A DNA stretch of 64,000 bases from Streptomyces sp. NBC_01116 (GTDB lineage Bacteria > Actinomycetota > Actinomycetes > Streptomycetales > Streptomycetaceae), in assembly GCF_041435495.1 (NCBI RefSeq), contig NZ_CP108644.1, forward strand, positions 3,581,501 through 3,645,500. Reading direction: 5' to 3'. Both the position numbers and the translations under genes were made by a program. Of this stretch, positions 1 through 9,094 are shown in pieces (the stretch's first letter is position 1; each line of letters begins with the position of its first letter). The notes beneath the pieces are model-generated. The model saw only the letters and a list, made by a program, of their open reading frames with translations, searched no databases and was not told the origin of the DNA.

Positions 1-1918
1 CCTCGATCTCCCCCGCGAAGTCCCGTGCGATCGCGTCCCGCTTCAGCTTCAGCGACGGCGTCAGGTGGCCCTTCTCCTCCGTGAAGTCCACCGGCAGGAC
101 CGTGAACTTACGGATCGACTCCGCGCGGGAGACCAGGCGGTTCGCCTCGTCGACCGCCTTCTGGAGCGACGTGCGCAGGTCCTCGTCGTGGACCAGGTCC
201 CGCATCGGGATGTCCTGCTTCTTCGTCATCCGGCGCCAGTGCTGGAGGCCGTCCGGCTCCAGGGTGATCAGGGCGGTGACGAACGAGCGGTTGTCGCCGA
301 CGACCATGCACTGGCTGACCAGGGGGTGGGCGCGCAGCCAGTCCTCCAGCGGGGCCGGGGTCACGTTCTTGCCGCCCGACGTGATGATGATGTCCTTCTT
401 GCGGCCCGTGATCGTCAGATAGCCGTCCTCGTCCAGTGCGCCCAGGTCGCCCGTGGGGAACCAGTCGTCCGGCAGGAGCGCCGGGGTCACCTCCGCCCGT
501 TCGCCGTCCCAGTAGCCCCGGAAGACCTGGCTGCCCCGCAGCAGCACCTCACCGTCCTCCGCGATGCGCACCGACGTCCCGGGCAGCGGCCAACCGACCG
601 TGCCCAGGCGGGGTTTGAGGGGCGGAGTCACCGTGTGGGCGGCCGTGGTCTCCGTGAGTCCGTAGCCCTCGAAGATGCCGATGCCCGCGCCCTCGTAGAA
701 CGCGGCGAGCCGCCGGCCGAGCGGGGAGCCGCCGCAGATGACGTACCGGACCCGGCCGCCGAGCGCCGCCCGGATACGGCGGTAGACCAGCGGGTCGTAC
801 AGGGCGCGGGCGGCGCGCAGGCCGAGGCCGGGACCGGGGCCCGTGCCGTGTTCGGCGGCCTCGACCGCCTTGCCGTAGCGCTGGGCGATGCGGGCCGCCC
901 GGTCGAACGAGGAGGCCCGGCCCATCTTCTCGGCCGTCGCCCGGCCCGTGTTGAAGACCTTCTCCAGGACGTACGGGATGGCGAGCAGAAAGGTCGGACG
1001 AAAGCCCGCCAGGTCGGCGAGGAGGTCCTCGGTCCCGATGGACGGGGCGTGGCCCAGGCGCACCCGCGCCCGCATGCAGCCGATCGCCACCATGCGGCCG
1101 AAGACGTGCGAGAGGGGCAGGAAGAGGAGGGTGGAGGCCGGGTCCTTCGAGACCGACTTGAAGACCGGGTGGAGGAGTTCGATCGCGTTGTCGACCTCGG
1201 CGAAGAAGTTGCCGTGGGTCAGGACGCAGCCCTTCGGGCGTCCCGTGGTGCCCGAGGTGTAGATCAGGGTGGCGGGGGTGTCCGGTTCCAGGGCGGCCCG
1301 GCGGGCCGTCACCGCCTCGTCCGGGATGTCCTTGCCGAGGGACTTGAGCCGGCCGATCGCCCCCGTGTCGAACTGCCACAGGTGCGCCAGGTCGCCGAGC
1401 TGCTTGCGCTCCTGGCTGATCAGGCGGCCCTGCTCCTTCGTCTCCACCGCGCAGGCCACCGCGCCCGAGTTCTGGAGGATCCAGCGGGCCTGGAAGGCGG
1501 AGGAGGTCGGGTAGACGGGGACCGTCACCAGGCCGGCCGCCCAGGACGCGAAGTCCAGCAGCGTCCACTCGTACGTCGTCCGGGCCATGATCGCGACCCG
1601 GTCCCCCGCCCGCAGCCCCTCCGCCATCAGGCCCTTGGCCACTGCCAGCACCTCGGCGGCGAACTCGGCGGCGCTCACGTCCCGCCACGCGCCCCCGGCG
1701 TCCTTGCGGCTGAGCACCGGGTCGGACGGGGCCTCCCGGGCGTTGTCGAACGGGATCTCGGCGAGCGAGCCGCGCGTCACGGTCGGCGCGAACTTCGGCA
1801 CGGAGACCTCCCGGACGCTCCCGTCGGGGCCTCGCTTCTTCGTCGGCTCGACCAGAACGGGCGCGGCTGCGGGGGCGGTTGCGGCGGCGGTTGCGGCGGC
1901 GGAAGGCGGCGTTGACAC
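1..1918 (-). CDS. Long-chain fatty-acid-CoA ligase (AMP-binding), 3' end outside window
   Basis: ATP-dependent acyl-CoA synthetase that activates free fatty acids through an acyl-adenylate. The reading frame starts at a GTG (1916-1918) preceded by GAGGAG at good spacing. It runs about 639 codons to the window edge without a stop, so only a short C-terminal tail should be missing. An Ala/Pro-rich leader is followed by the AMP-binding core. The P-loop-like motif YTSGTTGRPKG lies near residue 220, GYGLTETTAAHT further on, and the C-terminal hinge shows TGDLGALDEDGYL then GRKKDII. Length and motifs fit the FadD15-like actinobacterial group. Chain-length preference cannot be read from sequence. 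It faces the same way as the thiolase upstream, suggesting shared lipid metabolism. Confidence 0.9.
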   Translation of the reverse strand, partial: MSTPPSAAATAAATAPAAAPVLVEPTKKRGPDGSVREVSVPKFAPTVTRGSLAEIPFDNAREAPSDPVLSRKDAGGAWRDVSAAEFAAEVLAVAKGLMAEGLRAGDRVAIMARTTYEWTLLDFASWAAGLVTVPVYPTSSAFQARWILQNSGAVACAVETKEQGRLISQERKQLGDLAHLWQFDTGAIGRLKSLGKDIPDEAVTARRAALEPDTPATLIYTSGTTGRPKGCVLTHGNFFAEVDNAIELLHPVFKSVSKDPASTLLFLPLSHVFGRMVAIGCMRARVRLGHAPSIGTEDLLADLAGFRPTFLLAIPYVLEKVFNTGRATAEKMGRASSFDRAARIAQRYGKAVEAAEHGTGPGPGLGLRAARALYDPLVYRRIRAALGGRVRYVICGGSPLGRRLAAFYEGAGIGIFEGYGLTETTAAHTVTPPLKPRLGTVGWPLPGTSVRIAEDGEVLLRGSQVFRGYWDGERAEVTPALLPDDWFPTGDLGALDEDGYLTITGRKKDIIITSGGKNVTPAPLEDWLRAHPLVSQCMVVGDNRSFVTALITLEPDGLQHWRRMTKKQDIPMRDLVHDEDLRTSLQKAVDEANRLVSRAESIRKFTVLPVDFTEEKGHLTPSLKLKRDAIARDFAGEIE

Positions 1919-2128
1919 GTGCGGCTCCTCGGTTCGGGGGTCGGGCGGGTCGGTTCGCCGGGTCGTCCGTCCGGCTGAGGTCTCGGGGGAGAGGCTGGCA
2001 GGTCAGGGGCGGCGGGTCAGAGGGGCAGAGGGTCAAGGGGCCAGAGGGGCAACAGGCCCACCGGCCAGGGGGCGAACGGGCCCACGGGCCAACGAGCCCA
2101 CGGGCCAGGAGGCCAGGAGGCCAACAGA
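1919..2128. repeat. Low-complexity purine-rich intergenic stretch
   Basis: The gap between thiolase and acyl-CoA ligase holds, at about 2000-2135, a run of degenerate short units built from AGGGGC, GGCCAGAG and GGCCCAC blocks. GGCCAGGA is repeated at the right end. No convincing stem-loop or coding frame was found. It looks like slippage-generated sequence. The right edge touches the 3' end of the thiolase gene. Confidence 0.5.
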
Positions 2129-3424
2129 TCAGGGGCGTTCGAGGATGGCCGTCACCCCCTGGCCGCCCGCCGCGCAGATCGAGATCAGGCCCCGGCCCGG
2201 CGCGTCCCGTTCCGCGAGGAGCTTCGCCAGGGTGGCGACGATCCGGGCGCCCGTCGCGGCGAAGGGATGACCGGTGGCCAGGGAGGACCCGGCCACGTTG
2301 AGGCGGGTCCGGTCCACCGGGGCCAGGCCCTGCCCCTCCCAGGACGCGAGGGTGGCCAGCACCTGGGAGGCGAACGCCTCGTGGATCTCGTACAGGTCGA
2401 AGTCCTCGATGCCCAGCCCGGCCCGCTCCAACAGGCGCGGCACCGCGTACGCCGGGGCCATGAGGAGGCCGTCGTCGCCGTCCACGTAGTCCACGGCCGC
2501 CGTCTCGTACAGGGAGAGAAGGGCGAGGGGCTCAAGACCCCGCTCCCGCGCCCACTCCTCCGTCGCCAGCAGGACCGTCGCCGCCCCGTCCGTCAGCGGC
2601 GTCGAATTGCCCGCCGTCATGGTGGGGTTGGGGCCGGATGTCCCGAACACCGGCTTCAGCCCCGCCAGTTTCTCGACCGTCGAACCCGGGCGGAGGTTCT
2701 GGTCGCGGTCCAGCCCCCGGTACGGGACCACCAGGTCGTCCAGGAAGCCCCGTTCATAGGCTGCCGCCAGGCGCTGGTGACTGGTGGCGGCCAGCAGGTC
2801 CTGGTCCTGGCGGCTCACCGCCCAGCGGCGCGCGGTGACGGCGGCGTGCTCGCCCATCGACCGTCCGGTGCGCGGTTCGGCGTTGCGCGGGATGTCCGGG
2901 ACGAGGTGGCGGGGGCGGACGGCGGCGAGGGCCTTGAGGCGGGCGGGCGTCGTCCTCGCCCGGCGGGCGGCGAGCAGGATGCGGCGCAGTTCGTCGTTGA
3001 CGCCGAGCGGGGCGTCGCTGGTGGTGTCGGAGCCGCCCGCGATCGCCGAGTCGACGGATCCGAGCGCGATCGTGTTCGCGGCGGCGATCACGGCCTGGAG
3101 GCCCGTGCCGCAGGCCTGCTGGATGTCGTAGGCCGGGGTGCGCGGGTCGAGCGCGGAGCCGAGGACCGTCTCCCTCGCCAGGTTGAAGTCGCGGCTGTGC
3201 TTGAGGACCGCGCCCGCGACGAACGCCCCGACCCGGTCCCCGGCCAGGCCGTGACGCTCCACGAGCCCGTCGAGCGCGGCCGTCAGCAGGTCCTGGTTGG
3301 AGGCGGTGGCGTACGGGCCGTCGGAGCGGGCGAAGGGGGTGCGGCTGCCGCCGATCACCGCGACGCGGCGCGGCCGGGGCAGGGCGAGGGGAATCGATGG
3401 GCGCGGGCTCGTCACCGTGACCAT
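2129..3424 (-). CDS. Thiolase family protein (acetyl-CoA C-acetyltransferase)
   Basis: 431-residue thiolase catalysing reversible Claisen condensation or thiolysis of 3-ketoacyl-CoA. The nucleophilic cysteine is C105 in QQACGTGLQ. The GHP catalytic histidine is H386 in GHPFAATG, and the C-terminal acid/base cysteine is C417 in CAAGGQG. All three family signatures are therefore intact. It is divergent from a FabG4-like reductase and a MaoC hydratase. The arrangement resembles the fadA2-fabG4-htdX neighbourhood of mycobacteria (recalled, not checked), which suggests a FAS-II-like elongation or beta-oxidation role. The start ATG has only a weak upstream ribosome site. Confidence 0.9.
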   Translation of the reverse strand: MVTVTSPRPSIPLALPRPRRVAVIGGSRTPFARSDGPYATASNQDLLTAALDGLVERHGLAGDRVGAFVAGAVLKHSRDFNLARETVLGSALDPRTPAYDIQQACGTGLQAVIAAANTIALGSVDSAIAGGSDTTSDAPLGVNDELRRILLAARRARTTPARLKALAAVRPRHLVPDIPRNAEPRTGRSMGEHAAVTARRWAVSRQDQDLLAATSHQRLAAAYERGFLDDLVVPYRGLDRDQNLRPGSTVEKLAGLKPVFGTSGPNPTMTAGNSTPLTDGAATVLLATEEWARERGLEPLALLSLYETAAVDYVDGDDGLLMAPAYAVPRLLERAGLGIEDFDLYEIHEAFASQVLATLASWEGQGLAPVDRTRLNVAGSSLATGHPFAATGARIVATLAKLLAERDAPGRGLISICAAGGQGVTAILERP

Positions 3425-3471
3425 CTCGTCTCGGTCGGTCCGGGATTGTGCATCTCGACCAGCTCCTGACT

Positions 3472-3496
3472 CTTAAGTAACCTTACTCAAGAGTAA
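3472..3496. promoter_or_regulatory. Palindromic operator candidate between thiolase and reductase genes
   Basis: Two overlapping inverted repeats lie in an A/T-rich pocket of otherwise GC-rich DNA. CTTAAGTAA and TTACTCAAG (3472-3491) are separated by CC with one mismatch. TTACTC-AA-GAGTAA (3483-3496) has perfect 6-bp arms. The site sits 48 bp upstream of the thiolase start and 29 bp upstream of the reductase start, so it could control both. Dyad symmetry and A/T richness are typical of TetR- or GntR-type lipid regulators. The regulator is not identified. Confidence 0.6.
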
Positions 3497-3524
3497 ATCT
3501 ACGACCGACCAGGGAGTCAGGACA

Positions 3525-4847
3525 ATGGCCGATCGCTATCTGCACCTCACCGGCACAGCACCCGGCCGCTTCCTCACCCGGCGGCTCGGCCTGCCGCAGC
3601 CCGCCCCGCTGCGCCGCTGGACCCTCGAGACCCCGCGGCTGGACGGGCCGCTGCTGCACCTGACCGCCGGGACCCCGGCGATCCGGGACGGGCTGGCGAA
3701 GGTGCTGGCCACGACCGGGCTCACCGTCGGGGAGCGGGCGGCGCGGCCCGCCGGGATCGTCCTGGACGCCACGGGGGTCACTTCCGCCCGGGGCCTCGCC
3801 GAGGTGCACGCCGCCCTCCATCCCGTCGTACGGTCGCCGGCTCCCGGTGGCCGGATCGTCGTCCTCGGCACGCCGCCGTCCTCCGAGGACCACCATCAGG
3901 CCGCTGCCCAGCAGGCGTTGGAGGGTTTCGTCCGGTCGCTGGGCAAGGAGGTCGGGCGGGGCGCCACGGTCCAGCTCGTGCGGCTGCCGGCCGACGGGAC
4001 GCCGGAGGCCGCCGGGTCCACCCTCCGCTTCCTCCTCTCCCCCCGCTCCGCGTACGTCAGCGGCCAGGTGATCGAGCTGACCGCCGCCGCACCCGACACC
4101 GTGCCCGACCGGTCCGCCCCGCTGACGGGCCGCACCGCCCTGGTCACCGGCGCGGCCCGGGGCATCGGCGCGTCCGTCGCCTCGGTGCTCGCCCGCGACG
4201 GGGCGCGGGTGATCGTGCTGGACGTCCCCGGGGCCCGGGACGACCTGGTCCGCACCGCCGACCGGCTCGGGGCCACCGCACTGCCGCTGGACATCACCGC
4301 ACCCGACGCCGCGGCCCGCATCGCCGCCGCCGCACCGGACGGGCTCGACGTCCTCGTCCACAACGCGGGCATCACCCGCGACCGCCGCCTCGCCAACATG
4401 CCCGCCGAACGCTGGGCCCAGGTCATCGAGGTCAACCTCGACAGCGTGCTCCGCACCACCGACGAGCTGTTGTCCGCGGGCGCCCTGAACCGGGGCGGCC
4501 GGATCGTCGCCACCGCCTCCATCGCGGGCATCGCGGGCAACGACGGCCAGACCAACTACGCGGCCAGCAAGGCGGGCGTCATCGGCCTCGTCCGCTCGCT
4601 CGGCCCGCGCGCCGCAGCCGAGCACGGCGTCACCGTCAACGCGGTGGCCCCCGGCTTCATCGAGACGCGGATGACCGCCGCCGTGCCCTTCCTCATCCGC
4701 GAGGCGGGCCGCCGGATGAACTCCCTCTCCCAGGGCGGACTTCCGGCCGATGTCGCCGAGGCGGTCGCCTGGTTCGCCCAGCCCGACTCCGGCGCCGTCA
4801 ACGGCCAGGTGCTGCGTGTCTGCGGCCAGAGCCTGCTGGGGGCGTGA
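3525..4847 (+). CDS. FabG4-like 3-oxoacyl-ACP/CoA reductase (high-molecular-weight SDR)
   Basis: 440-residue NAD(P)H-dependent reductase. Residues 1-200 form the extra N-terminal domain typical of HMW FabG proteins. The Rossmann SDR domain follows. The cofactor motif TGAARGIG is at 208-215, NAG at 280-282, and the catalytic tetrad N304, S332, Y345, K349 (YAASK) is complete. The start ATG follows a GGGAG ribosome site at good spacing. The stop overlaps the next gene's GTG start, implying translational coupling with the MaoC hydratase. Reductase and hydratase would supply two consecutive steps of a fatty-acyl elongation or degradation cycle, with the divergent thiolase a third. Confidence 0.9.
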   Translation: MADRYLHLTGTAPGRFLTRRLGLPQPAPLRRWTLETPRLDGPLLHLTAGTPAIRDGLAKVLATTGLTVGERAARPAGIVLDATGVTSARGLAEVHAALHPVVRSPAPGGRIVVLGTPPSSEDHHQAAAQQALEGFVRSLGKEVGRGATVQLVRLPADGTPEAAGSTLRFLLSPRSAYVSGQVIELTAAAPDTVPDRSAPLTGRTALVTGAARGIGASVASVLARDGARVIVLDVPGARDDLVRTADRLGATALPLDITAPDAAARIAAAAPDGLDVLVHNAGITRDRRLANMPAERWAQVIEVNLDSVLRTTDELLSAGALNRGGRIVATASIAGIAGNDGQTNYAASKAGVIGLVRSLGPRAAAEHGVTVNAVAPGFIETRMTAAVPFLIREAGRRMNSLSQGGLPADVAEAVAWFAQPDSGAVNGQVLRVCGQSLLGA

Positions 4848-5698
4848 GCCCGATGACCTCACTCGGCGCCTCGCTCGCGCGCGGGGCCCTCACCTCGCCG
4901 TTCAAGCGCGCCGGACGGCCGGACGCCACCCTGCCCGCCGGCCGCCTCACCCGCCCGGCCGCGCCCGCCGCGCCCGGCCCCCTCGCCGCGTACGGGAGGA
5001 TCTGCGGGTTCCCGGAATCCGGGGATCTGCCCCTCACGTATCCGCATGTGCTGGCCTTCCCGCTGACCATGCGACTGATGTCCGGGCGCGCCTTCCCGCT
5101 GCCCGTGCTCGGGCTCGTCCACACCTGGATCGAGATCACCCCGCACCGGCCCGCAGGGCCCACCGAACCACTCGAACTTACGGCGTACGCAGCGGAGTTG
5201 ACGCCCCACCGACGCGGCACCGAGGTCACGATGGCGACCGAGGCGCGAGTGGGCGGGGAGCTGGTGTGGGAGTCGCGCAGCGGCTATCTGTCCCGCCACG
5301 GAACACGGAACCCGGAGACAACAGCGCCTCCCGGGAGCCCCACCGCCGCCCCGGCCGCCGAGGACCTGCCCGCCCGCGCCGAGTGGCGGTTGCCCGGCGA
5401 TCTGGGGCGGCGGTACGGAGCCGCCTCCGGGGACCGCAACCCGATCCACCTGCACCCGCTGACCGCCCGGCTGTTCGGCTTCCCCCGGGCCATCGCGCAC
5501 GGCATGTGGACGGTGGCCCGCTGCCTGGCCGAGGCCGGCGACCCGGCCGGAATCCGTTCCGTACGGACCGAGTTCAAGGCCCCGGTCCTGCTGCCCGCCA
5601 CCGTGACGTACGCGGCCGACGCCGCCGGGAACGCCTTCGAACTGCGCGGCCCCGGCGGGCGCGTGCACCTCGTGGGGTCGGTGGGCCGCCACGCCTAG
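4844..5698 (+). CDS. MaoC/HtdX-like (3R)-hydroxyacyl thioester dehydratase
   Basis: 284-residue double-hotdog protein of the MaoC family. The C-terminal hotdog carries the hydratase-2 signature. D197 and H202 lie in DRNPIH, followed by FGFPRAIAHGMW. The N-terminal half lacks the motif, as in HtdX and other two-hotdog dehydratases. The GTG start overlaps the reductase stop in a 4-base overlap. An in-frame ATG at 4853 is an alternative. It probably dehydrates the product of the upstream reductase. Confidence 0.88.
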   Translation: MSPMTSLGASLARGALTSPFKRAGRPDATLPAGRLTRPAAPAAPGPLAAYGRICGFPESGDLPLTYPHVLAFPLTMRLMSGRAFPLPVLGLVHTWIEITPHRPAGPTEPLELTAYAAELTPHRRGTEVTMATEARVGGELVWESRSGYLSRHGTRNPETTAPPGSPTAAPAAEDLPARAEWRLPGDLGRRYGAASGDRNPIHLHPLTARLFGFPRAIAHGMWTVARCLAEAGDPAGIRSVRTEFKAPVLLPATVTYAADAAGNAFELRGPGGRVHLVGSVGRHA

Positions 5699-5730
5699 GG
5701 GATGGTCGGCCGATCACCGGGGGCAGCGGG

Positions 5731-6756
5731 CTACCAACGGAGCAGGCCCGCACCGTTGATGGCCTCTGCCGCGGCTCGGAGTTCCGGCGCGACGTACGTG
5801 CCGAACGCGGCGGGCAGGGCGGTGCCGAACACCGCGGACACGGCATCCGGCTCATCGTGACAGGCTGCCGCGGCCTCCGCCTCGATCAGATAGGGGATGG
5901 CCTCCCGGTCCAGGTCGACCGCGGACATGTCGGCCAGGGTCCCCGCGATGTGCTGGAGAATCCCTCGTAGGCCCGGGCTCGTGATACCGGTCAGCCCACT
6001 CCCCAGCGCCGTTTTCCCCGCCTTCGCCGCGGCGGCGAAAGCCGTGCGCAGGGCGTAGGTGCGGTCCGGGTCGAAGCGTCGGCTGTCCGGCCACGGCAGG
6101 CTGGCGTTGGCGTAGATGCGCCCGAGTGCCAGATGGGTGTACTCGTGCACGAGGCTCGCGGTCATGGGAACGGCGTCCCTCTCCAGATCGTCGGCCGCGC
6201 CACCGACGAGGTAGACCGCCGCCGGGTAGTACTGCGTGTAGCCGGCGCCCCGCTGCCCCAGGACGACCAGCGGCTCGCCTTCGGGCAGCAGGACGGTGAG
6301 GAACCGGTCCAGGGCGCTCCAGGGCCGCGCGTCCCCGTCCGCCTGCCGCGACCGGTCCTCGATGTTCCACGGCCGCGTCCGCCGATACGCCTCCAGCGGA
6401 TCCACCGGGCCGATCATCTCACCCGCGGCGATGTACACGATGTCGGCGAGGGCCCCCCGCAGGTCCATCCTGTCCACCAGCAGGTCCAGGACTGTGCCGT
6501 CGAACGCCTCGTACTGTTCGACCGACTCCGCGCGCACGGAGTGCCGAAGCACGTCACCGACCCGGAAGGGCTTCCACGGCGCGGCGTCGTCGAGCCAGGC
6601 GCGGTACTCGTCCTCGGCGTCGGACGGCCCCCGTCCCTCGCCGAGGGGCCTGCCGAACAGCGTCCTGGCTTCTCCCTGTGGCCCCAGGCCCACGATCCGA
6701 TCGCCGTGTGTGCCGTAGTAGTTGACGCCGCCCGCGGCTCCCTGGTCTTCGCTCAC
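5731..6756 (-). CDS. Conserved hypothetical with HEYTH zincin-like motif
   Basis: 341-residue protein with no signal peptide or membrane segment that I can see. The family is not recognised. A zinc-protease-like HExxH motif occurs as LVHEYTH, H204, E205, H208, in a helix following a small hydrophobic strand. An acidic residue that could be the third ligand lies further downstream but cannot be assigned. The N-terminus is Gly/Asp-rich. It is convergent with the hydratase gene and has its own promoter region upstream. It could be a gluzincin-type peptidase or a protein that merely contains the motif. Confidence 0.65.
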   Translation of the reverse strand: MSEDQGAAGGVNYYGTHGDRIVGLGPQGEARTLFGRPLGEGRGPSDAEDEYRAWLDDAAPWKPFRVGDVLRHSVRAESVEQYEAFDGTVLDLLVDRMDLRGALADIVYIAAGEMIGPVDPLEAYRRTRPWNIEDRSRQADGDARPWSALDRFLTVLLPEGEPLVVLGQRGAGYTQYYPAAVYLVGGAADDLERDAVPMTASLVHEYTHLALGRIYANASLPWPDSRRFDPDRTYALRTAFAAAAKAGKTALGSGLTGITSPGLRGILQHIAGTLADMSAVDLDREAIPYLIEAEAAAACHDEPDAVSAVFGTALPAAFGTYVAPELRAAAEAINGAGLLRW

Positions 6757-6976
6757 TGCCCCTCCTCAGGTGCACGGCTGTCTGCGCAGGCTACCGACGT
6801 GGGGCGGACACCGCCGGAGATCGGGGAAGTACCTGCCGGCCGGCCGGGCCGCTCCCGCCGTCGACGGGGCGTGCGGTCGGGGAGAGGGCGGGGAGAGGTA
6901 CTGGGAGTGTGCGCCGGGTCCCGCGGGCCCGGCACGATCCGGAGGGGAGACCGACAGGGCCCGGGCCCTGTCGGGC

Positions 6977-7624
6977 CTAAGGGCTGTCCCGGGGCTGCCA
7001 GGGCCGGGCGTGCATCAGGTTCTCCAGGCCCGCCCAGGCGAAGTTCATGAGGGTCGCCGCGGCCTCCTTCGCCGAGACGTCCGGGGTGTCGTTGGCCCAG
7101 CCCGCCAGCGACTCCGCGGCCCCCACCAGCGCCTGCGCGAGCCCCGCCACGTCCCGGTCCGCGAGGGCCGGGTCGCTGTGCGCCTCGCGGGCGGCGGCGC
7201 CGATCAGACCCGTCACGAACGCGACGATCTCGTCCCGCATGCCCCCGAGCTCACTGACGAACGGCTCCCCGTGCGAACGCGCCTGGCGGTGCAGGACCGA
7301 CCAGCCGTCCGGGTTCTCGGCGGTGTGGAGGAAGAACGCCCGCAGCCCCGCCCACAGTTGGCCGTCGGCGGGCAGCCCCGGCTCCACTCCGGCCCGCACC
7401 GCTTCCAGCAGGGCGTTCGCCTCGCGGCGGATGCAGGCGGAGAACAGCTCCTCCTTGGAATTCAGGTACAGGTAGACCAACGGCTTGGACACGCCCGCCA
7501 GCTCCGCGATCTCGTCCATCGAGGCGGCCCGGTAGCCGCGCTGCCCGAAGGTCCGCACCGCGGCGTCCATCATCTGCTGCTCGCGCACGGCGCGCGGCAT
7601 CCGTTTGCTCTTCACTGCACCCAT
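6977..7624 (-). CDS. TetR/AcrR family transcriptional regulator
   Basis: 215-residue repressor. An N-terminal TetR helix-turn-helix spans about residues 10-65, with the signature GYRAASMDEIAELAGVSK followed by PLVYLYLNSKEEL. A larger all-helical ligand-binding domain follows. The ATG at 7622-7624 is chosen because GGGAGGACC lies just upstream and the domain starts immediately after. The longer in-frame extension upstream lacks family similarity. It is divergent from a secreted hydrolase with a 199-bp shared promoter region, so that hydrolase is the natural target. Confidence 0.92.
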   Translation of the reverse strand: MGAVKSKRMPRAVREQQMMDAAVRTFGQRGYRAASMDEIAELAGVSKPLVYLYLNSKEELFSACIRREANALLEAVRAGVEPGLPADGQLWAGLRAFFLHTAENPDGWSVLHRQARSHGEPFVSELGGMRDEIVAFVTGLIGAAAREAHSDPALADRDVAGLAQALVGAAESLAGWANDTPDVSAKEAAATLMNFAWAGLENLMHARPWQPRDSP

Positions 7625-7823
7625 GTCGGTCCTCCCCGCCCCCACTGCCCTGCTCCCGTCCCAGGGTACGGCGGTGCGCGGCCCGGCGTGGCGGAGAACG
7701 ATCACCCGCGGCGCGGGGCCGGCCCGGTGCGACCGGCGGAGGAGCGGGGTCATCCCGTGGTCCGACAGCGGGTCCACCCGGCGTCCGATGTGCCCGCCCG
7801 GTCGCCTGCCTAGCGTTGCGGAC

Positions 7824-9065
7824 ATGACGATCTCCCTCCGCAACAGACCGGCCGGCGTCGCCGCGACCGCCGCGGCGCTCGCCCTGACCGCTCTGGCCGC
7901 CCTGGCCGCGCCCGCCTCGGCGTCCGGCCCGGCGCGGTCCACCTCCTTACCCCCCGCCTCCGCCGCCCGCGGCGACCTGGCCGAGCCGACGGCGCCCACC
8001 CTTCCCCGGCCCACCGGCCGGTACGCCACCGGCCGCGACACCCTGTTCCTGACCGACCACGACCGCGCCGACCCGTGGGTCCCGGCCGCCGGGCCGCGCC
8101 GGCTGCTGGTGTCGCTGAACTACCCGGCCCGCCCCGGCACCGGCGGCGAGCCGGCCCCGTACATGGCGCGGGAAGAGGCGCGGCTGATGCTCGCGCAGCG
8201 CGGACTTGAGGACGTCGTGCCGCCCGAGCTGGTCAGCGGCATCGGCGCCCATGCCCGTACGGGGGCCCGCCCGGCCCCGGGACGCTTCCCGCTGGTCCTG
8301 CTCTCCCCCGGCTTCGGCACGCCCGGGGCCACGCTGACCGGGCTCGCGGAGGAACTGGCGAGCCGGGGCTACGTCGTGGCGACGGCGGACCATCCGTACG
8401 AGTCGACCGGTACGCAACTGCCCGACGGGCGGGTCCTCACCTGTGCGGCCTGCGACAAGGTGGCCGCGCAACCCGACGACGCCGCGCGGCGGAAGGTCCT
8501 GGCCGACGTCTCCGCCGGCCGGGCCGACGACTTCTCGTTCCTGCTGGACCGGCTGACCGGCCCGGACCCGGCGTGGCGGCACGCCCGGACGATCGACCCG
8601 CGCCGGGTGGGCATGGCGGGCCACTCCATCGGGGGCAACGCGGCCGCCTCCACGATGGCCGTCGACCACCGGGTGGACGCGGGGGTCAATATGGACGGCA
8701 CGTTCTTCGACCCGGCCCCCGTGCGGGGACTGGACGGGCGGCCGTTCCTGATGCTGGGCACCGACCCCGGGCACGGCCCCGGCGGCGGCGACACGTCCTG
8801 GGACGACGCCTGGGACCGGCTGGACGGCTTCAAGCGGTGGCTGACGGTGCGGGACTCCGGGCACTTCACCTTCACCGACCTCCCCGAGATCGGTGAGCAG
8901 CTCGGCATCGAGGACCCGGACGCGCCGCTCTCCGCCGCCCGCTCGACCACGATCACCAGGAGCTATGTGACGGCCTTCTTCGACCGGAGCCTGCGCGGCC
9001 GGCCGGCCCGGCTGCTGAGCGGCCCCACCCCGGCCAACCCCGAGGTCCTCTTCCAGCGCCCCTGA
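7824..9065 (+). CDS. Secreted alpha/beta hydrolase, PAF-acetylhydrolase/lipase-like
   Basis: 413-residue exported hydrolase. A signal peptide covers roughly residues 1-35: basic start, Ala/Leu core, ASA cleavage context. The alpha/beta-hydrolase core resembles platelet-activating-factor acetylhydrolase type II. It has an oxyanion strand LVLLSPGFG, nucleophile elbow GHSIGG with S268, and a late histidine in DSGHFTFTD. PAF-AH-like enzymes cleave short or oxidised acyl chains from lipids, but the true substrate is unknown. The ATG lies just before the signal peptide. The divergent TetR gene is the probable regulator. Confidence 0.85.
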   Translation: MTISLRNRPAGVAATAAALALTALAALAAPASASGPARSTSLPPASAARGDLAEPTAPTLPRPTGRYATGRDTLFLTDHDRADPWVPAAGPRRLLVSLNYPARPGTGGEPAPYMAREEARLMLAQRGLEDVVPPELVSGIGAHARTGARPAPGRFPLVLLSPGFGTPGATLTGLAEELASRGYVVATADHPYESTGTQLPDGRVLTCAACDKVAAQPDDAARRKVLADVSAGRADDFSFLLDRLTGPDPAWRHARTIDPRRVGMAGHSIGGNAAASTMAVDHRVDAGVNMDGTFFDPAPVRGLDGRPFLMLGTDPGHGPGGGDTSWDDAWDRLDGFKRWLTVRDSGHFTFTDLPEIGEQLGIEDPDAPLSAARSTTITRSYVTAFFDRSLRGRPARLLSGPTPANPEVLFQRP

Positions 9066-9094
9066 CCGCGCGCCAGGCCCTGTCCTCGAACGGC

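Noticed and set aside
65-1915. Open plus-strand frame opposite the acyl-CoA ligase
   Set aside because: Its composition is repetitive Arg/Gly/Ala and the opposite strand has the full AMP-binding motif set.
7625-8041. N-terminal extension of the TetR protein
   Set aside because: The extension lies in the promoter and in the divergent hydrolase gene and lacks TetR similarity; a ribosome site exists at the shorter ATG.
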